A stretch of DNA of 64,000 bases from Beijerinckiaceae bacterium (GCA_027533425.1 JAPZUD010000005.1:62001-126000); one strand, 5' to 3'; shown: positions 26,959-37,154, counted from the stretch's first letter. Numbers and translations: made by a program. Notes: a model not told the origin generated them from the letters alone.

Positions 26959-29054
26959 GTCCGGAGGCCCCGCTCGCGCGCAGGGCCGATACGGGGATCG
27001 AATCGTCCATAGGTCCGGTCAGGGGCCAGCAGGACCCCGATTCCCGCATGATCGAGCCATTGCTCGAATCCGTCATGCTCGATCTTTCCGCAGCCGAGAA
27101 TTCCGCAATCGAGCAGGAGCGGCACTTCCCGGGCAAGCGGGACAGGGTCCAGAAGAACGAGCCGCAGGCCGGAGCGACGGGCCGCCAATGCGCGGAGATC
27201 ACGCTCGGATCGTTTCGTGAGGGTCGGAGCAAGAATGCCGACCGCGCCAGCCATTCCCTCGGGAAGCGCTTCCAGTTGTGGCGCTTCCGGAAACACAACC
27301 GGCCAATGCGCAAAAGCAGGGTGGCGGTCCGGCGTCGTCCCTTCAATGGACAGGCGCCAGCCCTGCCCCTTCGCCAGATGCGCGAGCAGAACGGCGCGGT
27401 CGGAGCCCGGCTCGATCAGCACGTTGAACGGATAGGCCGGATCGAGCGAAACGAAGCGCATCGAGGGGCCATGAACCTCGATCTGCAGGGCCGCTCTCGC
27501 CGGCGCGATACAGGCCTGCGCCACGATGGCCGGGCAGCCCCTCGGCGTCACGACCACCCCCGTCGGTGCCCCGCCAAGCAGGTAGGCCCGCACCATGGCT
27601 GCATTGAGCCCGGCATAGGGATGGCTCTCGACGAACCGCCTGCTGCGCTGGAGGTAGTCGGGATGGCGCTCCACCACGCGCGGCAGGTTGCGCCGGATCA
27701 GGGCCTGCCGATCGGATCCGAAGGAGCGCGAGCCGGCATGGGCAACATAGATCCCGGGGGCGCAGGCATTCTGGAACCCTGCCGCAGCTGCGCGCAGGCA
27801 GAAATCGACATCCTCGAAATAACCGCGCTCGAACTCTCCCGAAAGGCCGCCGATCGCGTCAAGTACCGGCGCGCGCACATAGAGGCAGAAACCGACTCCG
27901 TTGACGAGCGGAATGAGCCTGTCACCGAATGCTGCGGCAGCGGCAGCATCGAGGCGGGCAAGCAGGGCATTGTCTGGCTCGGGATTGACCCGGAAATGCT
28001 CGGGCACCGAGCAATCCTCGCCGTTATTCGAGAGCGGGGTCAGCGTTCCGAGCCCGGCCCGGCTCCGCGCCAGCCGTTCCAGCCGGGCAAGGGCGCCCGG
28101 GGGCAGCGTCGCATCCGAATTGAGGACAAGGACATCCTCGTCCCGCAGGCGCAGCGTCAGACCCCGGTTGATGGATCCTGAAAAGCCAAGATTGAACGCG
28201 TTGCGCAGGAGCGTCAGCCGCCCGCTGGATGCGCGCTCGCGCAGCTTCTCCGACAGGGGCGCATCAGGGCTGGCATCATCCACGACAACAAGACGCATCC
28301 CCGGTTCGAGAGCGGCCTCGACGCTGTCGAGACAGCGCTCGAGGGAAGGCCAGTCCCGGTAGGCGGGGACGAGCACCATCAGCCGGCCGGGACCGCCCGG
28401 TGAGGGGGAAAGACGCGGCGCACGGTCCGGCAGCAGCGCTTGCGGCACCGCCAGGACCCGATGTGACAGGCTGTCCAGCCGGACGAATTCCGCCTCGGGC
28501 GGCACGGGAAGCGTGAAGTTTGCGTGATGGTCGAAAGGGAGGCTGGACCGATGGCCGGCGGACATCACATCCAGCACCCGATCGCCCACGCCTTCGATCA
28601 TTGCCTTGACCCGCAAGGCAGGGCCACCGCGCCACCAGGCGCGCACCTCGATCACGGCGTCTTTCCGGCCGGCGACGATCAACGCATCGAGCCCTTCCGT
28701 CAGCAGCATGGAGAACATGACGGAATCCGGTTCGGAACCGGCGGCAAGGCGAAGGACGATTGCCTCACGGCGATCGGCTGGCCGAAGGAAGGCCATGACG
28801 CCCCGCGCCAGGGATTCGATTTCCGGGGCCACGCGGAACCCGGCCAGGAGATCCCGGCGCGCGCCAGCGGCGTCACCCAGCCCTTGAAGCGCTGCTGCGC
28901 GGAACAGGTAAGCGATCCCGGCGCCACCATCATCCAGCGCCAGCAGGCGATCCGCCAACCGGAACAAGGCCGCGTGCTCGCCGGAGGCCTGGGCCCGCTC
29001 GATCTCGGCCTTCAGCTTCTCCGCAAAGGCTTGGAACTGTGCCGGCCCGATCAT
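26931..29054 (-). CDS. Large GT2-family glycosyltransferase with extra domains
   Basis: 707 aa. Residues 1-110 are helical and TPR-like (YLFRAAALQGLGDAAGARRD). A GT2 domain starts near residue 225: LMVLVPAYRDWPSLERCLDS, VVVDDASPDAPLSE, NLGFSGSINRGL, VLVLNSDATLPPGAL (D-x-D-like SDA), FGDRLIPLVNGVGFCLYVRA, GGLSGEFERGYFEDVDFCLR and a following AHAGSRSFG. The last 200 residues are not recognised. Start ATG 29054 overlaps the methyltransferase stop; the longer open frame is inside that gene. Its 3' end overlaps the convergent GT4 gene by 28 bp. Confidence 0.88.
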   Translation of the reverse strand: MIGPAQFQAFAEKLKAEIERAQASGEHAALFRLADRLLALDDGGAGIAYLFRAAALQGLGDAAGARRDLLAGFRVAPEIESLARGVMAFLRPADRREAIVLRLAAGSEPDSVMFSMLLTEGLDALIVAGRKDAVIEVRAWWRGGPALRVKAMIEGVGDRVLDVMSAGHRSSLPFDHHANFTLPVPPEAEFVRLDSLSHRVLAVPQALLPDRAPRLSPSPGGPGRLMVLVPAYRDWPSLERCLDSVEAALEPGMRLVVVDDASPDAPLSEKLRERASSGRLTLLRNAFNLGFSGSINRGLTLRLRDEDVLVLNSDATLPPGALARLERLARSRAGLGTLTPLSNNGEDCSVPEHFRVNPEPDNALLARLDAAAAAAFGDRLIPLVNGVGFCLYVRAPVLDAIGGLSGEFERGYFEDVDFCLRAAAAGFQNACAPGIYVAHAGSRSFGSDRQALIRRNLPRVVERHPDYLQRSRRFVESHPYAGLNAAMVRAYLLGGAPTGVVVTPRGCPAIVAQACIAPARAALQIEVHGPSMRFVSLDPAYPFNVLIEPGSDRAVLLAHLAKGQGWRLSIEGTTPDRHPAFAHWPVVFPEAPQLEALPEGMAGAVGILAPTLTKRSERDLRALAARRSGLRLVLLDPVPLAREVPLLLDCGILGCGKIEHDGFEQWLDHAGIGVLLAPDRTYGRFDPRIGPARERGLRTYRLSSRTG

Positions 29055-29683
29055 CCGATGAAATTCAGTCCGCTCTCGGCCAGGTCGAACAGGCGATGCT
29101 TCACATCGGCCCCGGGGCCCATCGCGACTGCCCATAGATCGAAGCCGGCTTCGCGGCGCGTGCGCACTTCGGTAAAGCCGGCCGCCATCAGGAGCTGCGC
29201 AAGACGTGTATCCGTGAACGCCGTGTGGTGAGCCATGAACCGGTTGCCCCGCGCGATCGATGCGCGGTGCCCGAAGATCATGTCGAGCGGCGTGATGGGG
29301 CCGGCCGGCGAACGATAGGCTTCCTTCTCGAGACCGATCGCCATGGCCGCCTCGAGGACAGCCGCGAAATCCGGGCAGCGGATCAGCACGAAGCCATCCG
29401 GCTTCAGGACGCGACGGAACTCGGCAAACGCTTTCGGCACCTCGTGGTCGAAAAGATGCTCGACATTATGCGAGGACCAGATTGCCGATACGCTCGCATC
29501 GGCGACATGCCCGGCCATATCGGTAATCGAGCAAAGGATGTCCGGATCGACAGCCGGATCAAGATCAAGGCGGATCTCCCGCCAGCGGGCGGGGTGGCGG
29601 AAAGCCGGATGCAGATGGCGCAGACCCCGCGGGCCACAGCCGACATGGAGTACGGAAGCCGGCCCCGGCGAAGCATCGGTCAT
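29051..29683 (-). CDS. Class I SAM-dependent methyltransferase
   Basis: About 210 aa. Methyltransferase_11-like signature: SVLHVGCGPRGLRHLHPAF (motif I), REIRLDLDPAVDPDILCSIT, ASVSAIWSSHNVEHLFDHEV, AEFRRVLKPDGFVLIRCPD, then RASIARGNRFMAHHTAF. Start is uncertain: ATG 29683 sits just before motif I without a Shine-Dalgarno; earlier in-frame starts (29707, or the ATG of MLRSTWENAV with GGCAGGT upstream) are possible. It precedes and overlaps the GT2 gene, so it probably modifies the same glycan. Confidence 0.85.
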   Translation of the reverse strand: MTDASPGPASVLHVGCGPRGLRHLHPAFRHPARWREIRLDLDPAVDPDILCSITDMAGHVADASVSAIWSSHNVEHLFDHEVPKAFAEFRRVLKPDGFVLIRCPDFAAVLEAAMAIGLEKEAYRSPAGPITPLDMIFGHRASIARGNRFMAHHTAFTDTRLAQLLMAAGFTEVRTRREAGFDLWAVAMGPGADVKHRLFDLAESGLNFIG

Positions 29684-30024
29684 AGCATGGGGTGTAGAGC
29701 CGCCCATTGCGTTCACTGCATTCTCCCATGTGGAGCGAAGCATACCTGCCTGTCTATTGGCGACATCGCTCCGTGTTGGCAAGGCCTCTGCCGTGTTTGG
29801 TTCAAGCGCCATGGAACATATCTTGCTGCATTGCAGAAAACACTTTGGAATGTCGTGCGTACCGCCTATACAAACAGAACGTTGTCCATGGTTGTGCTCG
29901 CTTGGGCGACGCGCAACCGATGGCAAGGTGTCGTTCGGCCGGAGCCAATGTTCAACACCGGCAAAGACCGGCGCCATGCCGGTTTTCGTGAGCAACAGGG
30001 GCTGCTTCGGACGCCGGGTGATTC
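29684..30024. other. Divergent intergenic region
   Basis: About 340 bp between the methyltransferase (minus) and the type I exporter (plus). If the methyltransferase starts earlier than 29683 part of it is coding. No palindrome or clear -10/-35 pair was seen. Confidence 0.4.
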
Positions 30025-31776
30025 ATGAGTTTTTTCCAGGGCCGCAACACGAAGGTACTTCTTGACGAGTGCCGGGAGTTTATCCCGGGGCTCAGATCCC
30101 TGTTCCTGTTCTCGCTCCTGATCACGTTCCTCTCGCTGACCCCGGCCCTGCTGACGCTCCAATTCTATGATCGCGTCATGACAAGCCGGAACACGACCAC
30201 GCTTTTCGTGCTGTGCGTGATCGGCGTGTTCCTGCTGGTGATCTGGACCGTGCTCGAGGAAGTCAGGATGACCGTCCTTCGCCGCATGGCGTTCCGGCTT
30301 GACGAGAAGATCAGCTCGCGGGTCTTCGATACGCTCAACCGGTTTCCGGAACTCGTTCCACCGCAACAATCCAACCTGCTGATCCAGGATCTCGGCAATC
30401 TCCGCGAATTCATCGGCGGAATGATGCTGATCCATGTCCTCGACACCTTGTGCGTCCCGATCCTGATCGTCGCGGCAACGCTCCTTCATCCGTTGCTGGG
30501 GCTGCTTGCCGTCGTGCTGACAATTGTTTCCGTCGCGTTGAGCCTGCTTGCCCAGCGGGCGGCGCGCGAGGATGCGATCCAGCAGGCGGCCGCCAACAAC
30601 AATGCCGCCGAATTCGGCCGCACCGTCCTGAGCAATGGCGAGGCCCTGCGGGTCATGGGCATGTTGCCGCGGCTGGTTTCGCGGTGGCGCAACCATCAGG
30701 TGGATGCCATCGGCTGGAACCATCTGGCCACCGACCGCGCCCGGACCTTCACCTTCCCCCTCCGGCTCCTCCGCCACTCGACCCTGGTGATCATCAAGGT
30801 CGTGGCTGTGATCCTGTTCCTGTACGACCAGATCGGTGTCGGGGCAGTCTTCGCCTCGGTCCTGATCATCATCCGCGTCATCGGTCCGGTCGATTCGCTT
30901 GCCAATGGCTGGCGCAGCATGTGGAGCGCCAGCCTTTCGGTCGAACGGATCGGGATCGTCCTGACAAAGGCGATGCAGCAGCCGACGCCGATCCCGCTCC
31001 AGCGCCCGGATGGCGCGCTGGTGGTTTCCCGGATCGCCGTTGCTCCGCGGGGGCAGGATGCCGTCACGGTACAGGATGTCTCGTTCACGGCCCTGCCGGG
31101 CACTGTCATCGGCGTGGTTGGCCCGTCCGGGGCCGGTAAATCGACGCTGGCGAGGGCGCTTGTCGGGGCCTGGCCGCTGGTTCGCGGATCGATCCAGCTT
31201 GACGGCAATGAACTGTCGCACTGGAACCAGGACGAACTGGGCCGCCATATCGGTTATGTGCCGCAGGAAATCGACATGCTTCCGGGCACTCTTGCGGAAA
31301 ACATCGCGCGGTTCGAGCCGCTGGATCACGACAACAGCCTGCGCCTGATCGAAGCCGTGAAGCTGGCGGGCATCCAGGATATCGTGAGCAAGCTGCCGGA
31401 TGGCCTCTCCACCGTGATGGGCCCGGAAGGGCGTGTGCTCTCGAGTGGCCAGCGCCAGCGGGTTGCACTCGCCCGGGCGGCTTACGGCGATCCGCGCCTC
31501 GTTGTACTCGACGAGCCGAATTCCAACATCGACTCGACCGGCGAGCAATGCCTTGCCGCAGCGATCTCGCGGTTGCGGGATGCAGGCGCCATAGTCGTGC
31601 TCGTGACCCATCGCATGAACATGCTGACCTATTGCGACCAGGTTCTGGTGATGAATGCCGGTACCGTCCATACCTATGGTCCGCGCGAGCAGATCCTGGA
31701 CCGGATCACCACATACCGGCCACAACAGCAGATTACAGACAACCGTCCGCCGGGTGATGCCCGGAACCGCGCCTGA
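30025..31776 (+). CDS. Type I secretion ABC transporter, PrtD/RsaD type
   Basis: 583-aa inner-membrane exporter without a C39 domain, the short PrtD form used for RTX proteases and for the Caulobacter S-layer protein. Membrane domain about residues 20-310 (LFLFSLLITFLSLTPALLTL onward); ATPase domain with Walker A GVVGPSGAGKSTLARAL, YVPQEIDMLPGTLAENI, signature LSSGQRQRVALARA, Walker B LVVLDEPNSNID and LVTHRMNML. Followed 11 bp later by an HlyD-like gene, with no TolC gene, so the outer-membrane part is probably shared. Likely cargo: the RTX proteins at 20931 and 23004. Confidence 0.93.
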   Translation: MSFFQGRNTKVLLDECREFIPGLRSLFLFSLLITFLSLTPALLTLQFYDRVMTSRNTTTLFVLCVIGVFLLVIWTVLEEVRMTVLRRMAFRLDEKISSRVFDTLNRFPELVPPQQSNLLIQDLGNLREFIGGMMLIHVLDTLCVPILIVAATLLHPLLGLLAVVLTIVSVALSLLAQRAAREDAIQQAAANNNAAEFGRTVLSNGEALRVMGMLPRLVSRWRNHQVDAIGWNHLATDRARTFTFPLRLLRHSTLVIIKVVAVILFLYDQIGVGAVFASVLIIIRVIGPVDSLANGWRSMWSASLSVERIGIVLTKAMQQPTPIPLQRPDGALVVSRIAVAPRGQDAVTVQDVSFTALPGTVIGVVGPSGAGKSTLARALVGAWPLVRGSIQLDGNELSHWNQDELGRHIGYVPQEIDMLPGTLAENIARFEPLDHDNSLRLIEAVKLAGIQDIVSKLPDGLSTVMGPEGRVLSSGQRQRVALARAAYGDPRLVVLDEPNSNIDSTGEQCLAAAISRLRDAGAIVVLVTHRMNMLTYCDQVLVMNAGTVHTYGPREQILDRITTYRPQQQITDNRPPGDARNRA

Positions 31777-31787
31777 GGGAATTTGCC

Positions 31788-33113
31788 ATGGCCAGCCCCC
31801 CTGCTTCGCTGCCCAGCCCGCCCCGCCCTTCCGACAATTGGGGCGCGGCGACGCGCATCGGCTACCTGGTTTCATTCGGCCTGTTCGGCGGTTTTCTGCT
31901 CTGGACAATCCTCGCCAGTGTAGACGGCGCAGCCGTTGCCCATGGCGTCGTCTCGGCTGAAGGAAACCGGAAGACGGTCCAGCATCTCGAAGGCGGCATC
32001 GTCCAGGAAATCCTGGTGCGTGACGGACAATCGGTGAAGGAAAACGAATTGCTGCTGCGGATCGACCCGACACGGTTCGATTCGCAGAACGAGATCTTCC
32101 GCAACCAACTGGCGATCAGCCTGGCGCAGGAAGCGCGACTGCTCGCCGAGTTCAACCATGCCGACGAAATCCGCTGGCCGCAGGAAGTGCTGGCCCGCGC
32201 GAATGACCCTGCCGTGGCGCCGGTCATCGCGGACCAGAAGCGCCTTTTCGAGAGCCGGCGCAACGCGGTTGTCCGCAATGTCGGCATCGGCGATGCGCAG
32301 ATCGAGCAGACCCGCAAGGAGATCGAGCAGGCGCGCAACGACATGAATACGGCGCGGGCGACGCTTGAACAGGTCAATTCGGAATATGAGGGCCTTGTTC
32401 CCCTGTTCCGCCAGAAGCTTGTGCCGGTCACGCGGATGGCACCGCTCGAACGGGAACGACTGCGCCTGCAGGGCATCGTTTCCGGTGGCGAAATCAACAT
32501 CACCAAGCTGCAGGACCGGATCGGCGAGCTTGAATTGCGACGTCAGCAGATCCTGCAGGACTACAAGCAGGAGGCCTCGACCCTGCTCGTCGAGGTCCGG
32601 AAGCAGATCAATGACCAGCGCCAGCAGATGGTCGTGACCTCGGACCAGCAGAAGCGGGCCGAGATCCGCGCTCCGATCAGCGGCACCGTCCAACAGATGC
32701 GGATCTTCACCGTGGGTGGCGTCATCCGGCCGGGTGATCCGATTCTCGATATCGCCCCGGAAAACGATGACCTCGTCATCCGTGCGAAGGTATCGCCCAA
32801 TGATATCGACCGCATCGCGCAGGGCGCGCGGGCGGAGATCAAGTTCTCCAGCCTTCGATACTTCGGCCGGTCGACGATCTATGCCAAGGTCCGTTCGCTC
32901 TCCCGGGATCGCCAGATCGACGAGATCAGCAAGGAACCGTATTTCGCGGCCGAACTCGTCGTTGACAACGCGACCCTGCCCGAAGAAATCCGGACCCGCC
33001 TCGTTGCCGGGATCAACGCCGAGGTTTTCATCATCACGGGAGAGCGCAGTGTAGCCAGCTACCTGCTGCAGCCCATCACGGACCGCTACGACCGATCGAT
33101 GCGCGAACGCTGA
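31788..33113 (+). CDS. Type I secretion membrane fusion protein, PrtE/HlyD type
   Basis: 441 aa. Short cytoplasmic N-terminus, one transmembrane helix (about 27-47, GYLVSFGLFGGFLLWTILAS), QHLEGGIVQEILVRDGQ lipoyl half, long coiled coil (about 95-280), RAPISGTVQQMRIFTVGGVI, and the C-terminal GINAEVFIITGERSVASYLL signature. It pairs with the exporter upstream. The other HlyD-like protein in this window (10976) has the same domain order but differs along its whole length, so these are two separate systems. Confidence 0.93.
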   Translation: MASPPASLPSPPRPSDNWGAATRIGYLVSFGLFGGFLLWTILASVDGAAVAHGVVSAEGNRKTVQHLEGGIVQEILVRDGQSVKENELLLRIDPTRFDSQNEIFRNQLAISLAQEARLLAEFNHADEIRWPQEVLARANDPAVAPVIADQKRLFESRRNAVVRNVGIGDAQIEQTRKEIEQARNDMNTARATLEQVNSEYEGLVPLFRQKLVPVTRMAPLERERLRLQGIVSGGEINITKLQDRIGELELRRQQILQDYKQEASTLLVEVRKQINDQRQQMVVTSDQQKRAEIRAPISGTVQQMRIFTVGGVIRPGDPILDIAPENDDLVIRAKVSPNDIDRIAQGARAEIKFSSLRYFGRSTIYAKVRSLSRDRQIDEISKEPYFAAELVVDNATLPEEIRTRLVAGINAEVFIITGERSVASYLLQPITDRYDRSMRER

Positions 33114-33125
33114 TCCCGGCACGGT

Positions 33126-33150
33126 AACCGCGCCCGGGAACGGGGCGGTT
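33126..33150. terminator. Possible bidirectional terminator
   Basis: AACCGC-g-CCC and GGGGCGGTT pair in an imperfect inverted repeat in the 36-bp gap between convergent genes. No T-run on either side, so weak. Confidence 0.35.
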
Positions 33151-35588
33151 CAGGGTTGCGCGGCCGGAGCGAGCAGCGCGCCGAGCTGCCGGTCGATCGC
33201 CACACCCGAGAGGTGCTCCCGGGCGAAAGCCAGCCCCGCCTCGCTGGCTTCCACCCAGGCGGATTCATTGACGTAGAGCCGGATCACCCGCTGGACGAGA
33301 CCGTCATCATCGGGGGCCACCAGCAGTTCCACGAGGCGGGCGGGCAGGCCGATGCCCTCGGCGCCGATGGGCGTGGTGATGCAGGGCAGGCCCTGCGAGA
33401 GGGCGAGCAGGAACTTGCCCTTGACGCCGGCGCCGAAACGCAAAGGCGCGACCATCAGCCGGCGTTGCGCGAGATAGGCTGGTGCATCGGCCACAAAACC
33501 GCGCAAGGCAACGCCCGCTCCGAGATCACCAAAGCCCGCCGCCTCGATATGAGAGCCGGCGACATCGAAGACAGCGCCCTCGATCTTTTCCCGGATGCGG
33601 GGCCAGAGATTGCTGCAGAAGGCGGTGACGGCATCGACATTCGGGGCATGACGATAGGAACCGATGAAGGTGACACCACTCCGCCCGCCGAACGGCGCAA
33701 CCTCACGGGCCTGCGGGTGGTTCCACAGCACCTGCCCGACCCGGGCTTTCGTGAGGCGGCCCCGGATGAGGGTTTCCTCGTCTGCCGAATGTGTGATGAC
33801 GATATCCGCTGCCTCCATCGTGGCGGTTTCCTGCGTTTCCAGCAGCTGACTTTCCTGGAGGAGGCGCTCGTTCTGCTCGATCCCGGCCTGACGGCGCAGA
33901 CGGAGATGATGCAGATCGGCGACATTGTAGATCAGACGGGCGCGGGGCTGGCTGCTGCGGCAGGCGTCGATATAGTCCCGTGCCGTGGCGAACCGGTGCA
34001 AGTAGACCACATCGAACTGGTCCTCGCGCGACTTCAGGTATCCGGTCACGTTTTCCTGCCCGAGGACCGGGATGATGCCGCGCAGCGTGAGGCGTTCCGC
34101 ATCCCGTGCCGTGCCGCCCCCGGGCGATGTCGACAGGAACTCGACGTCGTATCCGAGGCGGATCAGGCTTTCGGCATGCGAGATGATTGCCACGGAAGCG
34201 GCGTCGCGTTCCGCATCGGGCCAGAGCTCGTCGATCACCAGAGCCCGGCGCGGCGGAGCGGGGGCGGGTATTGCACCGGCTTTTCCGGCACGCGGAAGGC
34301 AATGCCCCCAGCGATAGATGAATTGTGCGCGCTCGATGCCCGGAACCGTGGCGGGGCCGGCATCATCGACCACGATGGAAGCGCCTCCCTGGACAAGAAT
34401 CTCCTTTCCTGTCTCACGCAAGGCCAGGCAGAGATGCGTCATGCCCAGCGATCCGAAGGCTTCGGCAGCCTCGAACCCGCCGACGGGCTCCAGAAGCGCG
34501 CGCCGGAGCGCGAAACCGTGCACCGATACGTCATCCGAGGCGCGCAGGATGCGGAAACGCATCGCCTCCGCACTGTCATACCGGCCGATCGAAACCCGGT
34601 TCCCGAAGGCTTCAAGCCGCGATCCCGCCTCGATGACGCGCCCCTCGCGCGAGAGCAGGCGGGCGCCGATGATGGCGTTGTCCCCACGCTGCCGGAGTGT
34701 CTCGCGCAGGACGGCAATCGCGGTCGGGGATACCGAGGCGGCGCCGGAGAGGCACACGATGTCCTCACCTCTTGCCTGCGCCAGCCCGAGCGCAAAGGCC
34801 CGGAACACATTGATCCGGCCCGGCGTCTTGACGAAGCGGATCCCCCCGCCCTGCACGAGGAACGGCAGGACGACAAGATCGCTGCCGGCATTGCCGTCGA
34901 CCACCACGATCTCGAAATCCCGCATCCGCTCGCCCTCGACGAGCGATCGCAGCAGGGCATGCATTTCCGCCAGGCCCGGCCCGGCGACAACAATGATCGA
35001 CAGGGAAGGCCGCGCGAAACCGGGCACATGAAAGGGCTTGAGAAGATCCTGCGCCCGTTCGAGAACATATTTCAGGCGCGCCGGCAGGTTGGCATCGCTG
35101 ACCATGCCGGCCGGCGTGATGCTGTTCTCCTCCAGCAGGCGGTTCTCCGCCTCGAGGATCCGCGACAACGCATTCACGGTCATCGCGTAGAGAGGCGCCA
35201 GCTGGCCCGGTTCCACCGCCGCCCGCGACAGAGCCTCAACCCGGCTCTCGAACCATTGCGCGACACTGGCCAGCGATCCCCCATGGGGTGGATGGATCGT
35301 CTGCGGTGAGTTTTTCAGATTCTGGCCCGTGCCCGCCACGCGGACCGAGAGCCGGTGAACCGCCAGCGGAAAGAGATCGGGCGGAAACGGTACGGAGAAG
35401 CCATAATGCCCGTCGCCGACAGAGGCCTTCACCAGGTCCGGCCGGAGATTGGCTGCCCGTGTCCGCGCAATGCAGTTCTCGCCGTCAAAGATCTCGAGCT
35501 CGACCCGCTCCTCCGGCGCCTTGGGGTTCCAGGCCCAGCCCTCGACCTTGGTGTGATCCAGCTTGTCAACGTGTCCGGAGATCATCAT
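33150..35588 (-). CDS. GW-module glycosyltransferase with two GT domains
   Basis: 812 aa, four parts. Residues 1-70 carry the GW module shared with three other proteins here (GHVDKLDHTKVEGWAWNP, then RPDL and GDGHYGF). A GT2-like domain follows (about 190-400: SLSIIVVAGPGLAEMHALLR, FEIVVVDGNAG, EDIVCLSGAASVSP, with the usual DxD replaced by SGA). A GT-B/GT4-like C-terminal half (about 430-800) contains VVYLHRFATARDYI, GVTFIGSYRHAPNVDAV, VAPLRFGAGVKGKFLLALSQ and TTPIGAEGIG. Two Met codons start it (35588, 35585), with AGGA upstream; the longer open frame is probably not translated. The degenerate GT2 part may be inactive (inference). Confidence 0.85.
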   Translation of the reverse strand: MMISGHVDKLDHTKVEGWAWNPKAPEERVELEIFDGENCIARTRAANLRPDLVKASVGDGHYGFSVPFPPDLFPLAVHRLSVRVAGTGQNLKNSPQTIHPPHGGSLASVAQWFESRVEALSRAAVEPGQLAPLYAMTVNALSRILEAENRLLEENSITPAGMVSDANLPARLKYVLERAQDLLKPFHVPGFARPSLSIIVVAGPGLAEMHALLRSLVEGERMRDFEIVVVDGNAGSDLVVLPFLVQGGGIRFVKTPGRINVFRAFALGLAQARGEDIVCLSGAASVSPTAIAVLRETLRQRGDNAIIGARLLSREGRVIEAGSRLEAFGNRVSIGRYDSAEAMRFRILRASDDVSVHGFALRRALLEPVGGFEAAEAFGSLGMTHLCLALRETGKEILVQGGASIVVDDAGPATVPGIERAQFIYRWGHCLPRAGKAGAIPAPAPPRRALVIDELWPDAERDAASVAIISHAESLIRLGYDVEFLSTSPGGGTARDAERLTLRGIIPVLGQENVTGYLKSREDQFDVVYLHRFATARDYIDACRSSQPRARLIYNVADLHHLRLRRQAGIEQNERLLQESQLLETQETATMEAADIVITHSADEETLIRGRLTKARVGQVLWNHPQAREVAPFGGRSGVTFIGSYRHAPNVDAVTAFCSNLWPRIREKIEGAVFDVAGSHIEAAGFGDLGAGVALRGFVADAPAYLAQRRLMVAPLRFGAGVKGKFLLALSQGLPCITTPIGAEGIGLPARLVELLVAPDDDGLVQRVIRLYVNESAWVEASEAGLAFAREHLSGVAIDRQLGALLAPAAQP

Positions 35589-36002
35589 CGAATCCTGCGG
35601 GCTGACGGAGAGCCAAGGTCTTGCCACTTCTGGTTTCAGTCAATTGTGGGTAGCGTCGTTCATCCCCGTATTCAAGACGAAGTCGCCTGCTTCACAGCGC
35701 AACACCCTGTGCCAACATCGCGTTTGCCTGATTGTGTTGCCATCCATGCGCGAACTGTCGATCCGCGCCTGAATGACTTTCGGAAGGACGCGGTTCGGCA
35801 TAGCCAAGCCAGCTCCTCGTATCGGACGGCATGGATCTGAACCCGGCTCATGAAGGTCCGCAATCGTCCCTTTCAGGCCACGGCGGGAGCTGCAGCCCGA
35901 TCGCCATCAAACAGTTACAGCGGATTGATACCGTTGGGTGCTTGCGGCTTATGCTGCGATGCACTACGATTTTTCAACGTTCGTAAAATCAGGATATACT
36001 GA
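35589..36002. other. Divergent intergenic region
   Basis: About 410 bp between the dual glycosyltransferase (minus) and a pyruvyl transferase-family gene (plus). A weak TTGATA (35925-35930), 17 bp, CTTATG pair reads toward the plus-strand gene. No gene or hairpin is convincing. Confidence 0.35.
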
Positions 36003-37154
36003 ATGAGAATCGCGCTCCTGTGGCAAACTCGAGATTTCGGCCTGTACTCGAATTCCGATTTCGATGCGCTTTACAAAGGTGTTGGACATAATAACGGCAA
36101 TCTTGCCTTTGTTCATGCCATTGCCAACCAGCTCGAGGGCGAAATCACATATTTTCCGTGGCATGCGCGGCCGGAAATTATCGCGACAAATGCCGATATC
36201 GTTGTCATTCCCTGTGCCAACCAGATCGGTGGCCATACCGATCTTGGATCCGCTGCCGAGCGACTGACGAAGGTCGGCAAGCCCATCGTGGCCATCGGTC
36301 TCGGCGTCCAGAACGAAGACCAGAAATCCGATGTCGTGGTCAAGGAAGGAACACTGAACTGGGCAAAGACCCTCGCTGCCCACGCCGCCGGCTCCTCGCC
36401 CAACATCGCCACACGCGGCCAGTATTCGACAGACCAGCTGACCCGTCTCGGCGTCGAGAATACCTTGCCCTTCGGCTGCCCCTCTTTCCTGACGAACCAA
36501 CGGCCGGCTCTTGGCGAACGGATCTACAAGAACTGGACGAGCAAGCCGTTGCCGCGGTCTATTTCTGTCGCGGGCGGGCATCAGGCCTGGGGCTATACCC
36601 GGCATATCGAGCATGCGCTGATCAGCCTGATGATGGATCCAGCCGCACCGGGCCAATATGTCGTCCAGTCGATGTCGGACATGGTCAAGATCTCGCGCTG
36701 CGAGTTCGATACGATCGAGCCCGATGCACTCAAGAAGATCCATGACCATACCGTTCCGCATTACACGCGGGACGAATTTTTCGCCTGGTGCCGGAACTAT
36801 GCCCGATCCTTCTACGATGTGCCGGCCTGGATGGATACGTTGCGGAACCATGACCTGTCCGTCGGGTGCCGCTATCACGGTGTGGCCCTGGCGCTTCAGG
36901 CGGAACGTATGGGCCTGACGATCACGATTGATTCCCGCACGGAAGAATTGTGCCAGAACACGGCTGTTCCGTTCCTGCGGGCGCGGGAACTGACCTCGAC
37001 CATCACGCGGAAGTCACTGAAGGATGCGATCCGTTTTGATCCGGTGGCCTATGACAAGAAGCGAGCGGAATCCGCGAAACGTTATGCAGCCTTCCTCGAA
37101 GGCAACGGCCTGCGGCCCAAGCGGTTCATTTACGAGATCGCCGAGTCGCATTGA
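36003..37154 (+). CDS. Polysaccharide pyruvyl transferase-family protein
   Basis: 383 aa, GT-B-like fold of the pyruvyl transferase (CsaB/WcaK) family: opening MRIALLWQTRDFGLYSNSDF, IVVIPCANQIGG, KPIVAIGLGVQNED, IATRGQYSTDQLTRLGVEN (the 'R-x-x-S' region), LPFGCPSFLTN, and the late DLSVGCRYHGVALALQAERM block with the conserved RxHG. CsaB-type enzymes add ketal pyruvate to cell-surface sugars; family membership alone does not prove that substrate. AGGA lies upstream of ATG 36003. The following gene begins one base after its stop. Confidence 0.88.
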   Translation: MRIALLWQTRDFGLYSNSDFDALYKGVGHNNGNLAFVHAIANQLEGEITYFPWHARPEIIATNADIVVIPCANQIGGHTDLGSAAERLTKVGKPIVAIGLGVQNEDQKSDVVVKEGTLNWAKTLAAHAAGSSPNIATRGQYSTDQLTRLGVENTLPFGCPSFLTNQRPALGERIYKNWTSKPLPRSISVAGGHQAWGYTRHIEHALISLMMDPAAPGQYVVQSMSDMVKISRCEFDTIEPDALKKIHDHTVPHYTRDEFFAWCRNYARSFYDVPAWMDTLRNHDLSVGCRYHGVALALQAERMGLTITIDSRTEELCQNTAVPFLRARELTSTITRKSLKDAIRFDPVAYDKKRAESAKRYAAFLEGNGLRPKRFIYEIAESH

